Positions 7,592 to 16,605 of a DNA stretch of 64,000 nt are shown here, one piece after another; within the stretch, counting starts at the first letter, position 1; every line of letters begins with the position of its first letter. Origin of the DNA: Micavibrio_C sp046294845 (lineage in GTDB: Bacteria; Pseudomonadota; Alphaproteobacteria; Micavibrionales; Micavibrionaceae). The translations under genes and the position numbers were made by a program. Location of the stretch: contig JBKBNU010000002.1 in the NCBI GenBank assembly GCA_046294845.1, positions 1-64,000 on the forward strand. Reading direction: 5' to 3'. The notes beneath the pieces were generated by a model. It was not told the DNA's origin and ran no database searches. It saw nothing but the letters and a program-made list of their open reading frames with translations.

Positions 7592-10500
7592 TCAAGACCA
7601 TATGCACGACCCATCCAAAAGCTTCGCGGCCAAAATCATAGACTGGTCGGTAGCAAATCAGTTTTTTGTCATGCTGAGCGCACTGGTATTGTTGGTGGCA
7701 GGGATTGTATCCATCACGAAAATCCCGCTGGACGCTATTCCTGATTTATCCGACACGCAGGTCATTATCCGCACAGACTTCCCCGGACAGGCGCCGCAGG
7801 TGATTGAAGATCAGATCACCTATCCGCTCTCCACACAGATGCTGTCCCTGCCGAAAACCAAAGTTGTGCGCGGTTTTTCGATGTTTGGTACATCCTTTGT
7901 CTATATCATTTTTGAAGATAACGTCGATATGTATTGGGCGCGCAGCCGGACGCTGGAATATCTCTCGCAGGCGCGCGGCATGTTGCCGGACGGCGTGGAG
8001 CCGGAACTAGGGCCGGATGCAACAGGCGTGGGCTGGGTCTTTCAATATGCACTGTTTGATAAAACAGGCCAGCATGATCTGGCGGAGCTGCGGTCTTTGC
8101 AGGATTGGTTTGTGCGTTTTGAGTTGGCCACGATTGACGGCGTGGCCGAAGTCGCCAGTGTTGGCGGGTTTGTGAAAGAATATCAGGTGCTGGTCGATCC
8201 GAACAAGCTGCGCGCCTATGACATTCCGCTGCAAATGGTGATCGAGGCTGTGCGCTCATCCAATCAGGAAACTGGTGGGCGCACCTTGGAAATGGCGGAA
8301 ACGGAGTATTTAATCCGCTCGTTCGGCTATGTGAACAAGCCCGAAGACCTCGCGCAAGCCGTATTAAAAAGCATTGACGGTACACCGATCACAGTGGGTG
8401 ATGTTGCCCGCGTTGTCGAAGGCCCTGCAATCAGGCGGGGCATTACCGAGCTGAACGGCGAAGGGGAAGCGGTCGGCGGCATTGTCGTGATGCGCCCCGG
8501 TGCCAATGCGCTTGATGTCATTCATAATGTCAAAGAGCGGCTGGAAAGCGTAAAACAAGGGTTGCCGCAGGGTGTTGAATTAAAAATCGTCTATGACCGC
8601 AGTGAATTGATTGAAGGCTCGGTTGATTATCTCAAAGACAAGCTGATTGAAGAAAGCTTGATGGTGGCGCTGATTGCCTTCCTTTTTCTGCTCCATGCCC
8701 GCAGTGCTTTGGTGGCCATTATTACGATCCCGCTTGGGATTTTAGCAGCGTTCATCATCATGAATGCGCAAGGAATTACGGCCAATATCATGTCGCTCGG
8801 CGGTATAGCCATTGCTATCGGTGCGATGGTGGATGCGTCTATTGTTATGGTGGAAAACGCGCATAGAAAGCTCTCCGACATGGAACCGAATGCCGATAAG
8901 GCGGATAAACAAAAAGCATTAATACAGGCGGCCAAAGAGGTCGGGCCGGGTCTGTTTTTCTCTCTCCTGATTATCACTGTGTCATTCTTTCCTGTTTTTG
9001 CCTTAACGGGTCAATCAGAACGCATGTTCACGCCGCTGGCCTTTACCAAAACCTATGCCATGGCGGCAGCTGCACTCTTATCGGTGACGGTGGTACCGGT
9101 GCTGATGCTCTGGTTGATACGCGGTAAAATCCGGCGCGAAGATGAAAACCCGATCAACCGCTTTTTCATTGCGCTGTACCGCCCGTTCCTGAACGCCGCT
9201 TTGAAATGGCGTAAAACCACGATGGCGCTGGCCGTTATCGCTTTGATTAGCACGGCGCTTCCGGCCTCGCGTCTGGGCAGTGAATTCATGCCGCCGCTTT
9301 ATGAAGGCGGGCTGCTTTATATGCCGATGACCTTGCCCGGTGTCTCGCCTGCCAAAGTACGTGAAATATTACAGGTTACAAACCGCCAGTTAATGGAAGT
9401 GCCGGAAATCGAGCAGGTCTTTGCCAAAGCCGGGCGTGCCAATACCGCCACAGACCCTGCGCCGCTGGCCATGATCGAAACGTGGATTGAACTCAAACCC
9501 CGCGATCAATGGCGCGAGGGCATGACACCGCAAAAGCTGATTACAGACCTTAATATGAGAGTTGGTCTGCCGGGGATGATGGATAGCTGGGGCTACCCGA
9601 TTAAAATACGGCTTGATATGCTTACCACAGGTATTCGTACGCCCATCGGGATTAAGATTGCCGGATCGGATTTACAGGAAATCGACAGGATTGCAAAGGA
9701 CGTTGAAGCGCGCGCCAAGGAGGTATCAGGCACGCGCAGCGCCATTGCCGACCGCGTTGTTGGCGGAAAATATATAGAGATTATTCCTGACCGCCGCGAA
9801 CTTGCCCGCTACGGCATTGCGCTAAAAACCGTGCAGCAAGTTATTCAAACGGCACTGGGCGGCATGCAGCTTGATGAAGCGGTGGAAGGGCGAGAGCGTT
9901 ACCCCATTATGCTACGCTATGATCGACCGTTTCGAGAGCACATAACGGATCTGGACAATATTCTGGTGAGCACGCCAAATGGTGTGCACATTCCTCTGGC
10001 CGATCTTGCCGATATCCGCATCGCCGAAGGACCGTCGATGATTAAGTCTGAAGACGCGCGTCTAAATGGCTGGGTATTTGTCGATATTGAGGATCGGGAT
10101 ATTGGTTCTTATATTGCGGATCTGAAAGAGGCTTTGAAAACTCTTGAATTGCCCGCAGGCTATAGCCTGAAACTCTCCGGCCAATTTGAGCAGATGCAAG
10201 AGGCTAATGAGCGCCTGAAGATTGCTGTGCCTGCCACGCTTCTGATTATTTTAACGCTGCTTTACCTGCATTTTGGCCGCTGGGACCGCACGTTCCTGAT
10301 TATGCTATCCGTGCCGTTCGGTGTGATTGGCGGAGTCTGGTGGCTATGGTTGGCAGGGTATAATATGTCAGTGGCCGTAGCCGTGGGGTTCATTGCGCTC
10401 GCCGGGATTGCCGTGGAAACGGCAATTGTCATGCTGATCTATATTGACCATGAAATGCGCGAACACTGGCCGGATACATTTGAGCAGTTGCTAGAGAACG

Positions 10501-10748
10501 TCCGTCATGGCGCGTTGCAACGTCTGCGCCCCAAGCTGATGACGGTCAGCACAATCATCCTCGGCCTGATTCCAATTTTCCTGACCGATGGGCCAGGGTC
10601 GGATGTCATGCGGCGCATTGCTCTGCCGATGGTTGGCGGTATGGTCAGCACATTGATCCTGACGCTGATTCTTATACCTGTCATTTATGCTGTGTATATG
10701 CAATGGAAGCTCAAACTTCCTAATAAAATTGAAAGGACTGAACAATGA
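7581..10748 (+). CDS. cusA: Cu(I)/Ag(I) efflux RND pump (CusA)
   Basis: A 1055-aa inner-membrane RND transporter of normal family length. It expels Cu(I)/Ag(I) by proton antiport through CusB and an outer-membrane factor. Visible signatures are IPLDAIPDLSDTQVIIRT near the N-terminus, YWARSRTLEYL, and the proton-relay TM4 motif GAMVDASIVMVENAHR. The second half repeats the fold (GIAVETAIVMLIYIDHEM). Met-rich positions in the porter domain (MPMTLPG, MMDSWGYP) fit copper/silver rather than divalent-cation substrates. The stop overlaps the next gene by ATGA. Confidence 0.93.
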   Translation: MPTNQDHMHDPSKSFAAKIIDWSVANQFFVMLSALVLLVAGIVSITKIPLDAIPDLSDTQVIIRTDFPGQAPQVIEDQITYPLSTQMLSLPKTKVVRGFSMFGTSFVYIIFEDNVDMYWARSRTLEYLSQARGMLPDGVEPELGPDATGVGWVFQYALFDKTGQHDLAELRSLQDWFVRFELATIDGVAEVASVGGFVKEYQVLVDPNKLRAYDIPLQMVIEAVRSSNQETGGRTLEMAETEYLIRSFGYVNKPEDLAQAVLKSIDGTPITVGDVARVVEGPAIRRGITELNGEGEAVGGIVVMRPGANALDVIHNVKERLESVKQGLPQGVELKIVYDRSELIEGSVDYLKDKLIEESLMVALIAFLFLLHARSALVAIITIPLGILAAFIIMNAQGITANIMSLGGIAIAIGAMVDASIVMVENAHRKLSDMEPNADKADKQKALIQAAKEVGPGLFFSLLIITVSFFPVFALTGQSERMFTPLAFTKTYAMAAAALLSVTVVPVLMLWLIRGKIRREDENPINRFFIALYRPFLNAALKWRKTTMALAVIALISTALPASRLGSEFMPPLYEGGLLYMPMTLPGVSPAKVREILQVTNRQLMEVPEIEQVFAKAGRANTATDPAPLAMIETWIELKPRDQWREGMTPQKLITDLNMRVGLPGMMDSWGYPIKIRLDMLTTGIRTPIGIKIAGSDLQEIDRIAKDVEARAKEVSGTRSAIADRVVGGKYIEIIPDRRELARYGIALKTVQQVIQTALGGMQLDEAVEGRERYPIMLRYDRPFREHITDLDNILVSTPNGVHIPLADLADIRIAEGPSMIKSEDARLNGWVFVDIEDRDIGSYIADLKEALKTLELPAGYSLKLSGQFEQMQEANERLKIAVPATLLIILTLLYLHFGRWDRTFLIMLSVPFGVIGGVWWLWLAGYNMSVAVAVGFIALAGIAVETAIVMLIYIDHEMREHWPDTFEQLLENVRHGALQRLRPKLMTVSTIILGLIPIFLTDGPGSDVMRRIALPMVGGMVSTLILTLILIPVIYAVYMQWKLKLPNKIERTEQ

Positions 10749-11323
10749 TTAACTCTATAATGGATTGGGAGATTATACCAAATTACCATCCGATCTTGGT
10801 GCATTTCACAATCGGGCTACTGAGCATTTCAGCACTCTTATATTTGGCCGGAAGCATTCTCAAAAAAGAAAATTTGCTGATTGCTGGACGATGGAATTTA
10901 TGGATTGGGGCTATTCTTACTGTCGGTACAGTGATTGCCGGATTTGATGCCTATAATACGGTTGGTCATGATGCTGCTTCTCACGCAGCCATGACCGAAC
11001 ATAAAAACTGGGCTTTGCCGACCGCTGGAATGTTCTCACTGCTGGCTTTATGGGCTTTGTGGAAACAACGCGGAGCAAAAACAGTTAGCCCTGTATTCGT
11101 CGCAGTCATCATGTTGGCTTCCGGCTTGCTGGCCGTGACCGGCTATAAGGGTGGCGAGGTTGTTTACCGCCACGGCACTGGCGTGATGCGGATGCCGGAA
11201 ATACAAGGTGATGGCGGTCATGGCAGTCATGACCACGGCGGTATGGCCGGACATCATGAAACCGAAGAACAGGCAGCGCCGCAGGAAGAAAGTCATCATG
11301 ACCACAGCGGCCACGAGCATTAG
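10745..11323 (+). CDS. DUF2231 membrane protein with His-rich tail
   Basis: A 192-aa protein with four hydrophobic segments. It starts with the DUF2231 pattern (NYHPILVHFTIGLLSISALL, GYKGGEVVYRHG) and ends in a ~35-residue tail rich in His, Gly and Asp (HGSHDHGGMAGHH). DUF2231 proteins often sit in copper and heavy-metal clusters, with unknown activity; the tail suggests metal binding at the membrane. It overlaps cusA by 4 bp (ATGA) and precedes the outer-membrane factor by 17 bp, so it belongs to the operon. Confidence 0.85.
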   Translation: MINSIMDWEIIPNYHPILVHFTIGLLSISALLYLAGSILKKENLLIAGRWNLWIGAILTVGTVIAGFDAYNTVGHDAASHAAMTEHKNWALPTAGMFSLLALWALWKQRGAKTVSPVFVAVIMLASGLLAVTGYKGGEVVYRHGTGVMRMPEIQGDGGHGSHDHGGMAGHHETEEQAAPQEESHHDHSGHEH

Positions 11324-11340
11324 AATAAAGGATTGTAAAA

Positions 11341-12711
11341 ATGAATAGTTTCAGATGTATCACAGCAATATCAGCGGCCCTTGTTTTTTTAAGCGGGTGC
11401 TCACTCACGCCTGATTATCAAAGGCCAGAAATCGAAACGCCTGCCTGGCGGGATGCACAAAGCATCCAAAATGCTGAAATCGCTGCTGACTGGTGGACAA
11501 ATTTTGAAAGCGCTGAGTTAAACGCGCTTATGGAGCGCGCACTCGGTAATAACAATAATTTACAAGCCTCTTTGCAGCGTATCGAACAAGCGCGCGCTGA
11601 TTTAAAAATTGCAGGTGCCTCTCTTCTACCGTCAGCGGATGTGACGGCAAGCTATATGAGCGGCTCCACGCAGGCGATGAATATCACCGATATGCGCAAT
11701 AAAGGCATTTCCGAATATACGGCGGATATTGGCATATCTTACGAACTCGATCTATTCGGCGCCAACAGAGCAAAAGCGGGTGCAGCGGAAGATCGGCTTT
11801 TGAGCGTTGCCTATAAGCATGACGCGCTGGCGCTCGTGATTATGGGAGATGTAGCACAAAACTACTTCAATGTTTTGAATTTGAAAGAACGTGTGCGCAT
11901 TGCAAACGATAATTTGCAGGCTACGCAAGATTTATTGAAAGTCGCTAAAGCTCGGTTTCAGACCGGAGCGCGGACACAGCTTGATATAACACGTCAGGAA
12001 ACGCAAGTGGCCAGAGCCAATGCTGCTGTGACGGTATTGGAACAGGAGTTGGCGCTGGCGCAAAATGCCCTGGCCGTGCTTGTCGGCGATCCGCCACAGA
12101 GCTTTAATATTAGTGAAAACAATATAAGCGGCCTTCGTCTGCCTTCTCCTGCGGTGTTGCAACCTGCTGCGCTGCTTGAACGCAGACCGGATGTCAAAAG
12201 CATGGAAGCCATGCTTAAAGCCGCCAATGCCGACATCGGCGCAGCGCGGGCGGCCTTTTATCCGTCTGTGAATATCGGACCCAGCCTATTGCTCGCGGCC
12301 AATCCATCAGCTTCTGCTTTAACTTTGGCAGGCTCGATCATTGCACCTATCTTTCAGGGTGGCCGTTTGGACGGTAATTTGGGTCGTGTAACCGCTCGTC
12401 AGAAAGAGCTGGTCGAAAATTATCAACAAACGGTTCTGGTTGCCTTTCAAGAGGCGGAGAACGCTCTGACCAAAGTGCAAAAAACGCTGGAAAGGGAAAA
12501 CGCGTTGAGACAAGCCGCAACCAAAGCGCGTGAAGCCTACGATATAGCCAAAAACCAATATAGTTTGAGCGTCATCGAGTTTCAGGATGTTTTAGATTCA
12601 CAGCGCATGATGCTAGAGTCCGAAGATCAATATGAACGCGCCCGTTATGAAACCCTGGCCGCCCGCATTGAGCTTTTCAAAGCCATGGGCGGCGGGTGGA
12701 AAGAAAAATAG
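11341..12711 (+). CDS. cusC: Outer-membrane efflux lipoprotein (CusC/NodT family)
   Basis: A 456-aa outer-membrane factor forming the exit duct of the Cus pump. The signal peptide ends in a lipobox (LSGCSLTPDY), with the mature N-terminus YQRPEIETP typical of NodT/OprM relatives. Two homologous coiled-coil OEP halves follow (QIEQARADLKIAGASLLP type near residue 80, and DIGAARAAFYPSVNIGPS near 300). It lies third in the pump set (B, A, C order, interrupted by DUF2231). The symbol rests on operon context as much as on sequence. Confidence 0.88.
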   Translation: MNSFRCITAISAALVFLSGCSLTPDYQRPEIETPAWRDAQSIQNAEIAADWWTNFESAELNALMERALGNNNNLQASLQRIEQARADLKIAGASLLPSADVTASYMSGSTQAMNITDMRNKGISEYTADIGISYELDLFGANRAKAGAAEDRLLSVAYKHDALALVIMGDVAQNYFNVLNLKERVRIANDNLQATQDLLKVAKARFQTGARTQLDITRQETQVARANAAVTVLEQELALAQNALAVLVGDPPQSFNISENNISGLRLPSPAVLQPAALLERRPDVKSMEAMLKAANADIGAARAAFYPSVNIGPSLLLAANPSASALTLAGSIIAPIFQGGRLDGNLGRVTARQKELVENYQQTVLVAFQEAENALTKVQKTLERENALRQAATKAREAYDIAKNQYSLSVIEFQDVLDSQRMMLESEDQYERARYETLAARIELFKAMGGGWKEK

Positions 12712-12728
12712 AAAAAGGAAAGTGAATC

Positions 12729-12950
12729 ATGTCCCATCAACATCATAAAGGTTTTATTGGTTTCATTCTGTCATGGAAAGGTTTTGTGCTGATTTTGGCC
12801 CTAGCTGGAATTAGTTATTACCTGCTGACACAACATCTTGAACATTTGGCTGTAGCTCTGCCGTACTTAATCCTGTTGGCTTGTCCACTCATACACATAT
12901 TCGGGCATGGGCATGGAGGCCATGGTCATCACAAGGAAGATAAAGAATGA
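12729..12950 (+). CDS. DUF2933 small membrane protein
   Basis: A 73-aa protein with two hydrophobic helices (about 10-30 and 38-57) and His-rich ends (MSHQHHK, HGHGGHGHH). This is the DUF2933 pattern, found almost only in copper/silver resistance clusters. It may bind metal at the membrane surface; no activity is established. It overlaps the following permease gene by ATGA. Confidence 0.85.
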   Translation: MSHQHHKGFIGFILSWKGFVLILALAGISYYLLTQHLEHLAVALPYLILLACPLIHIFGHGHGGHGHHKEDKE

Positions 12951-14284
12951 GACATAGCCACGACCGATCAGCAAAATATAACAAAAACAGCCTGACGCTC
13001 ATAGGTGCTGTTTCGATGGGCACCGGCGTGATGATCGGAGCCGGGATATTCGCTCTGACCGGGCAAGTAGCGGATCTGGCGCGTGAATGGTTCCCGCTAG
13101 CTTTTTTGGCGGCGGCTGTGATTACGGGCTTTAGCGCTTATTCCTACGTGAAAATGTCCAACGCTTATCCATCCGCAGGCGGCATAGCGATGTTCTTAGA
13201 AAAAGCCTACGGAAAAACTTTTATGACGGCGGGTTGCGCCTTGCTGATGTATTTTTCCATGGTGATTAATGAAAGCCTTGTGGCGCGGACGTTTGGCACT
13301 TACACGCTGCAACTCTTTGACGCGGACAAGAATAGCTGGCTTGTTCCGGCTTTAGGGGTCGGGCTTTTGGCCTTTGCGTTTCTTGTGAATATTCTCGGCA
13401 ATAAATTCATTCAAACATTTTCGTTCTTTATGGCCTTCCTGAAAATTGGCGGTATTGCGCTTTTAGCCGCGGGCGGGTTATGGGCATCCGGCCTAAGCTT
13501 TGAAAGCATATCTGTGAAGCCGGAAGAAACCACGCTTGGCGGGTTTTTAGGTGCAACCGCACTGGCTATTCTGGCCTATAAGGGCTTTACCACCATCACT
13601 AACAGTGGCGGCGAGATCAAAGACCCGCATAAGAATGTCGGGCGCGCGATCATCATTGCGATTGCTATTTGCGTTGTCTTGTATTTGATGGTCACGCTGG
13701 CGGTCGGCGGCAATCTCTCGATTGATGAAATTATCACGGCAAAAGACTATTCTCTGGCCGAGGCTTCACGGCCCGCCTTTGGCCAGTACGGTCTGTGGGT
13801 GACGGTCGGTTTTGCCATTATTGCGACTGTCTCCGGCGTGATTGCTAGCGTGTTTGCAGTATCGCGGATGTTGGCCATGCTCACTGATATGAAGCTGGTA
13901 CCGCACAGCCATTTCGGTATGCCGGGCGATATTCAAAAACATACGCTAGTTTATACGATTGTTCTAGCGATGCTGCTGACAGTGTTTTTTGATCTCAGCC
14001 GGATCGCCTCGCTCGGTGCGATTTTTTACATCATCATGGATATTGCCGTGCATTGGGGTGTGCTGCGGTATCTGCGTAAGGAAATCAAAGCCAATGCGTT
14101 TATTTTAATAACGGCCATCATTCTGGATGTGATCGTGCTGGGAGCGTTCCTGATGGTAAAGGTGCAAACGGATATGCTGGTCATCTATGTTGCGCTGGCA
14201 GGCATAGCATTTATTTTTGCCGGGGAAAGACTATTTTTAAAGCATTATTCCAAATTAGAGGAAGGACATTCACATGGAGCATAA
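12947..14284 (+). CDS. APC-superfamily amino-acid permease
   Basis: A 445-aa inner-membrane transporter with about 12 TM segments. The first TM has the APC substrate-loop motif GTGVMIGAGIFALTG, and TM6-8 carry GFTTITNSGGEIKDPHKNVGRA, typical of amino-acid/polyamine permeases. The N-terminus (MRHSHDRS) and C-terminus (EEGHSHGA) are His-containing, like its neighbours. The substrate cannot be read from sequence. It overlaps DUF2933 by 4 bp and copA by 11 bp, so it is firmly inside the copper operon, which is unusual. Import of a metal-binding amino acid, or uptake of a metal-amino-acid complex, is only a guess. Confidence 0.85.
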   Translation: MRHSHDRSAKYNKNSLTLIGAVSMGTGVMIGAGIFALTGQVADLAREWFPLAFLAAAVITGFSAYSYVKMSNAYPSAGGIAMFLEKAYGKTFMTAGCALLMYFSMVINESLVARTFGTYTLQLFDADKNSWLVPALGVGLLAFAFLVNILGNKFIQTFSFFMAFLKIGGIALLAAGGLWASGLSFESISVKPEETTLGGFLGATALAILAYKGFTTITNSGGEIKDPHKNVGRAIIIAIAICVVLYLMVTLAVGGNLSIDEIITAKDYSLAEASRPAFGQYGLWVTVGFAIIATVSGVIASVFAVSRMLAMLTDMKLVPHSHFGMPGDIQKHTLVYTIVLAMLLTVFFDLSRIASLGAIFYIIMDIAVHWGVLRYLRKEIKANAFILITAIILDVIVLGAFLMVKVQTDMLVIYVALAGIAFIFAGERLFLKHYSKLEEGHSHGA

Positions 14285-16487
14285 ACATCATAAACACGAA
14301 AAGCCTGAAGATCATTCATGTTGTCATCATGAGCATGGTGAAAAACCAAACCCTATTGAGGTTCCTGCTGGTGTCGATGTGATTTATACCTGCCCCATGC
14401 ACCCGGAAGTGCGTCAAGAGGGGCCGGGAAACTGTCCGATATGCGGCATGGCGCTGGAGCCGGAAACGATCACCGGAGAAGAAGGTGAAAATCCTGAATT
14501 AACTGATTTTAAAAGACGCTTCTGGATCGGCCTGGTTTTAACCCTGCCGGTGTTTGCGCTGGAAATGGGCGCGCATCTTCTGGATTTGCACCATTACATC
14601 AGCGGCGCAGTTTCTAACTGGATACAGCTTGTGCTGGCCACACCGGTCGTCCTTTGGGCGGGCAAGCCGTTCTTTGAACGCGGCTGGCAATCCTTAAAAA
14701 CCCGCAACCTGAATATGTTTACTCTGATTGCCATGGGAACAGGCGTGGCATGGCTCTATAGTATCGTGGCGACACTGGCCCCCGGCATCTTTCCCGATAC
14801 ATTCCGGCAGGATGGCGCGGTCGCCGTGTATTTTGAAGCTGCCGCCGTGATTACGGTGCTGGTGCTGCTCGGCCAGGTTCTGGAACTCAAAGCCCGTGAA
14901 CAGACCGGCGGCGCGATCCGCGCCCTGCTTGATCTGGCTCCGAAAACGGCATGCAGGGTGAATGAAAACGGCGAGGATGAAGACGTACCGCTGGATCAGA
15001 TCAAGGTCGGGGACTTGCTCCGCGTCCGCCCCGGCGAAAAAGTGCCGCTGGATGGTGTTGTCACCGAAGGTAAAAGCGCGGTGGACGAATCTATGGTCAC
15101 CGGTGAGTCCATGCCGGTTAAAAAGGAACCCGGCAGCAAAGTCATCGGCGCAACGATGAACCAGACCGGCAGTTTTGTGATGAAGGCCGAGCGTGTTGGC
15201 AAGGACACCATGCTCTCGCAAATCGTGCATATGGTTGCCGAGGCGCAGCGCAGCCGCGCGCCTATTCAAAGACTGGCCGATATTGTTTCGGGATGGTTTG
15301 TGCCTGCGGTTATTGCTGTGGCTGCTATCGCATTTATTGTCTGGATGATCTACGGGCCGTCACCTGCTTTCAGCTATGGCCTGATCGCCGCTGTCAGCGT
15401 TCTGATTATCGCCTGTCCCTGCGCTTTGGGGCTGGCCACACCGATGTCGATCATGGTCGGGGTCGGCAAGGGCGCGCAGGCTGGCGTGCTGATTAAGAAT
15501 GCCGAGGCGCTGGAGCGCATGGAAAAGGTTGATACGCTGGTGATTGATAAAACCGGTACGCTGACCGAGGGCAAACCGACCGTGACCAAGATCGTCGCTG
15601 CCGAAGGCTTTGCCGAGGATGAATTATTGGTGCTGGCCGCTTCGCTGGAACAGGGCAGTGAGCATCCGCTGGCCCATGCCATTGTGATGGCGGCGAAGGA
15701 CAAGGGGTTGGATTTGCCACAAACGGAAGGTTTTGACTCACCCACCGGCAAGGGTGTGATTGGTACAATTGACGGATGGGATATTGCCCTTGGGAATGTC
15801 ATGTTGATGAAAGAACAATCCGTTGATGTATCAGCTTTATCTGCACAGGCTGATGAATTGCGCAGTGATGGCGCGACGGTAATTTTTATTGCTGTAAATG
15901 GTAAGCCTGCAGGGCTTCTGGCGATTGCCGATCCGATCAAGGAGACAACGCCCGCCGCGATCAAAGCCCTGCATGAACAGGGCATTCGCATTGTCATGCT
16001 CACCGGCGATAATCGCCGCACCGCAGAGGCAGTGGCGAAAATACTGGGTATTGAGGAAGTTGAAGCGGAAATCCTGCCGGAAGATAAGAGCAGGATCGTC
16101 AAAAAACTACGCGCTGAAGGCAAAGTCGTCGCCATGGCCGGAGACGGCACCAATGACGCTCCGGCGCTGGCTGCCGCCGATGTTGGCATCGCCATGGGCA
16201 CTGGTACGGATGTGGCGATGGAAAGCGCGGGTATCACGCTCCTAAAAGGTGATCTGACCGGGATTGTTCGCGCTCACAAGTTATCTGTGGCGACGATGAA
16301 TAATATCCGGCAGAACTTGTTCTTTGCGTTTATTTACAACATGGCGGGTGTACCAGTGGCCGCAGGCATTCTCTACCCGGTCTTTGGCATACTGCTCTCG
16401 CCGATTATCGCGGCAGCAGCCATGTCCCTGTCCTCTGTCAGTGTGATTGCCAATGCCCTAAGATTAAAATTCCTGAGCCTCAAGTGA
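14274..16487 (+). CDS. copA: Cu(I)-exporting P1B-type ATPase (CopA-like)
   Basis: A 737-aa ATPase that pumps Cu(I) from cytoplasm to periplasm, where the Cus pump could take it. The N-terminus is His-rich, followed by one heavy-metal-binding module (YTCPMHPEV...GNCPICGM, residues ~40-65), instead of the usual GMTCxxC domains. It has eight TM helices, the actuator TGES, the metal site CPC (IACPCALGLATP, about residue 380), the phosphorylation site DKTGTLT (about 425), the HP locus (GSEHPLAHA) and the hinge GDGTNDAP. All key residues are present. It is the last gene of the operon. Confidence 0.95.
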   Translation: MEHKHHKHEKPEDHSCCHHEHGEKPNPIEVPAGVDVIYTCPMHPEVRQEGPGNCPICGMALEPETITGEEGENPELTDFKRRFWIGLVLTLPVFALEMGAHLLDLHHYISGAVSNWIQLVLATPVVLWAGKPFFERGWQSLKTRNLNMFTLIAMGTGVAWLYSIVATLAPGIFPDTFRQDGAVAVYFEAAAVITVLVLLGQVLELKAREQTGGAIRALLDLAPKTACRVNENGEDEDVPLDQIKVGDLLRVRPGEKVPLDGVVTEGKSAVDESMVTGESMPVKKEPGSKVIGATMNQTGSFVMKAERVGKDTMLSQIVHMVAEAQRSRAPIQRLADIVSGWFVPAVIAVAAIAFIVWMIYGPSPAFSYGLIAAVSVLIIACPCALGLATPMSIMVGVGKGAQAGVLIKNAEALERMEKVDTLVIDKTGTLTEGKPTVTKIVAAEGFAEDELLVLAASLEQGSEHPLAHAIVMAAKDKGLDLPQTEGFDSPTGKGVIGTIDGWDIALGNVMLMKEQSVDVSALSAQADELRSDGATVIFIAVNGKPAGLLAIADPIKETTPAAIKALHEQGIRIVMLTGDNRRTAEAVAKILGIEEVEAEILPEDKSRIVKKLRAEGKVVAMAGDGTNDAPALAAADVGIAMGTGTDVAMESAGITLLKGDLTGIVRAHKLSVATMNNIRQNLFFAFIYNMAGVPVAAGILYPVFGILLSPIIAAAAMSLSSVSVIANALRLKFLSLK

Positions 16488-16605
16488 GTAACAATCTTAT
16501 TTAACAGGCCAAGCCCGATGATTTCGGTCAATAACGTAATCATGCTTATGCTAGCATCCCTTATCTGATACGCTTTCGTTTGCGGCTCGCAAAATTTAGT
16601 GCTCA
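16488..16605. other. Intergenic region between convergent cop and czc operons
   Basis: There are 118 bp between the stop of copA (+) and the stop of czcA (-). I see no clear intrinsic terminator or small gene here. Confidence 0.5.

Noticed and set aside
15374..16237. 287-codon open frame antisense to copA
   Set aside because: It is a shadow of the GC-rich third-position pattern in the strongly supported copA gene.
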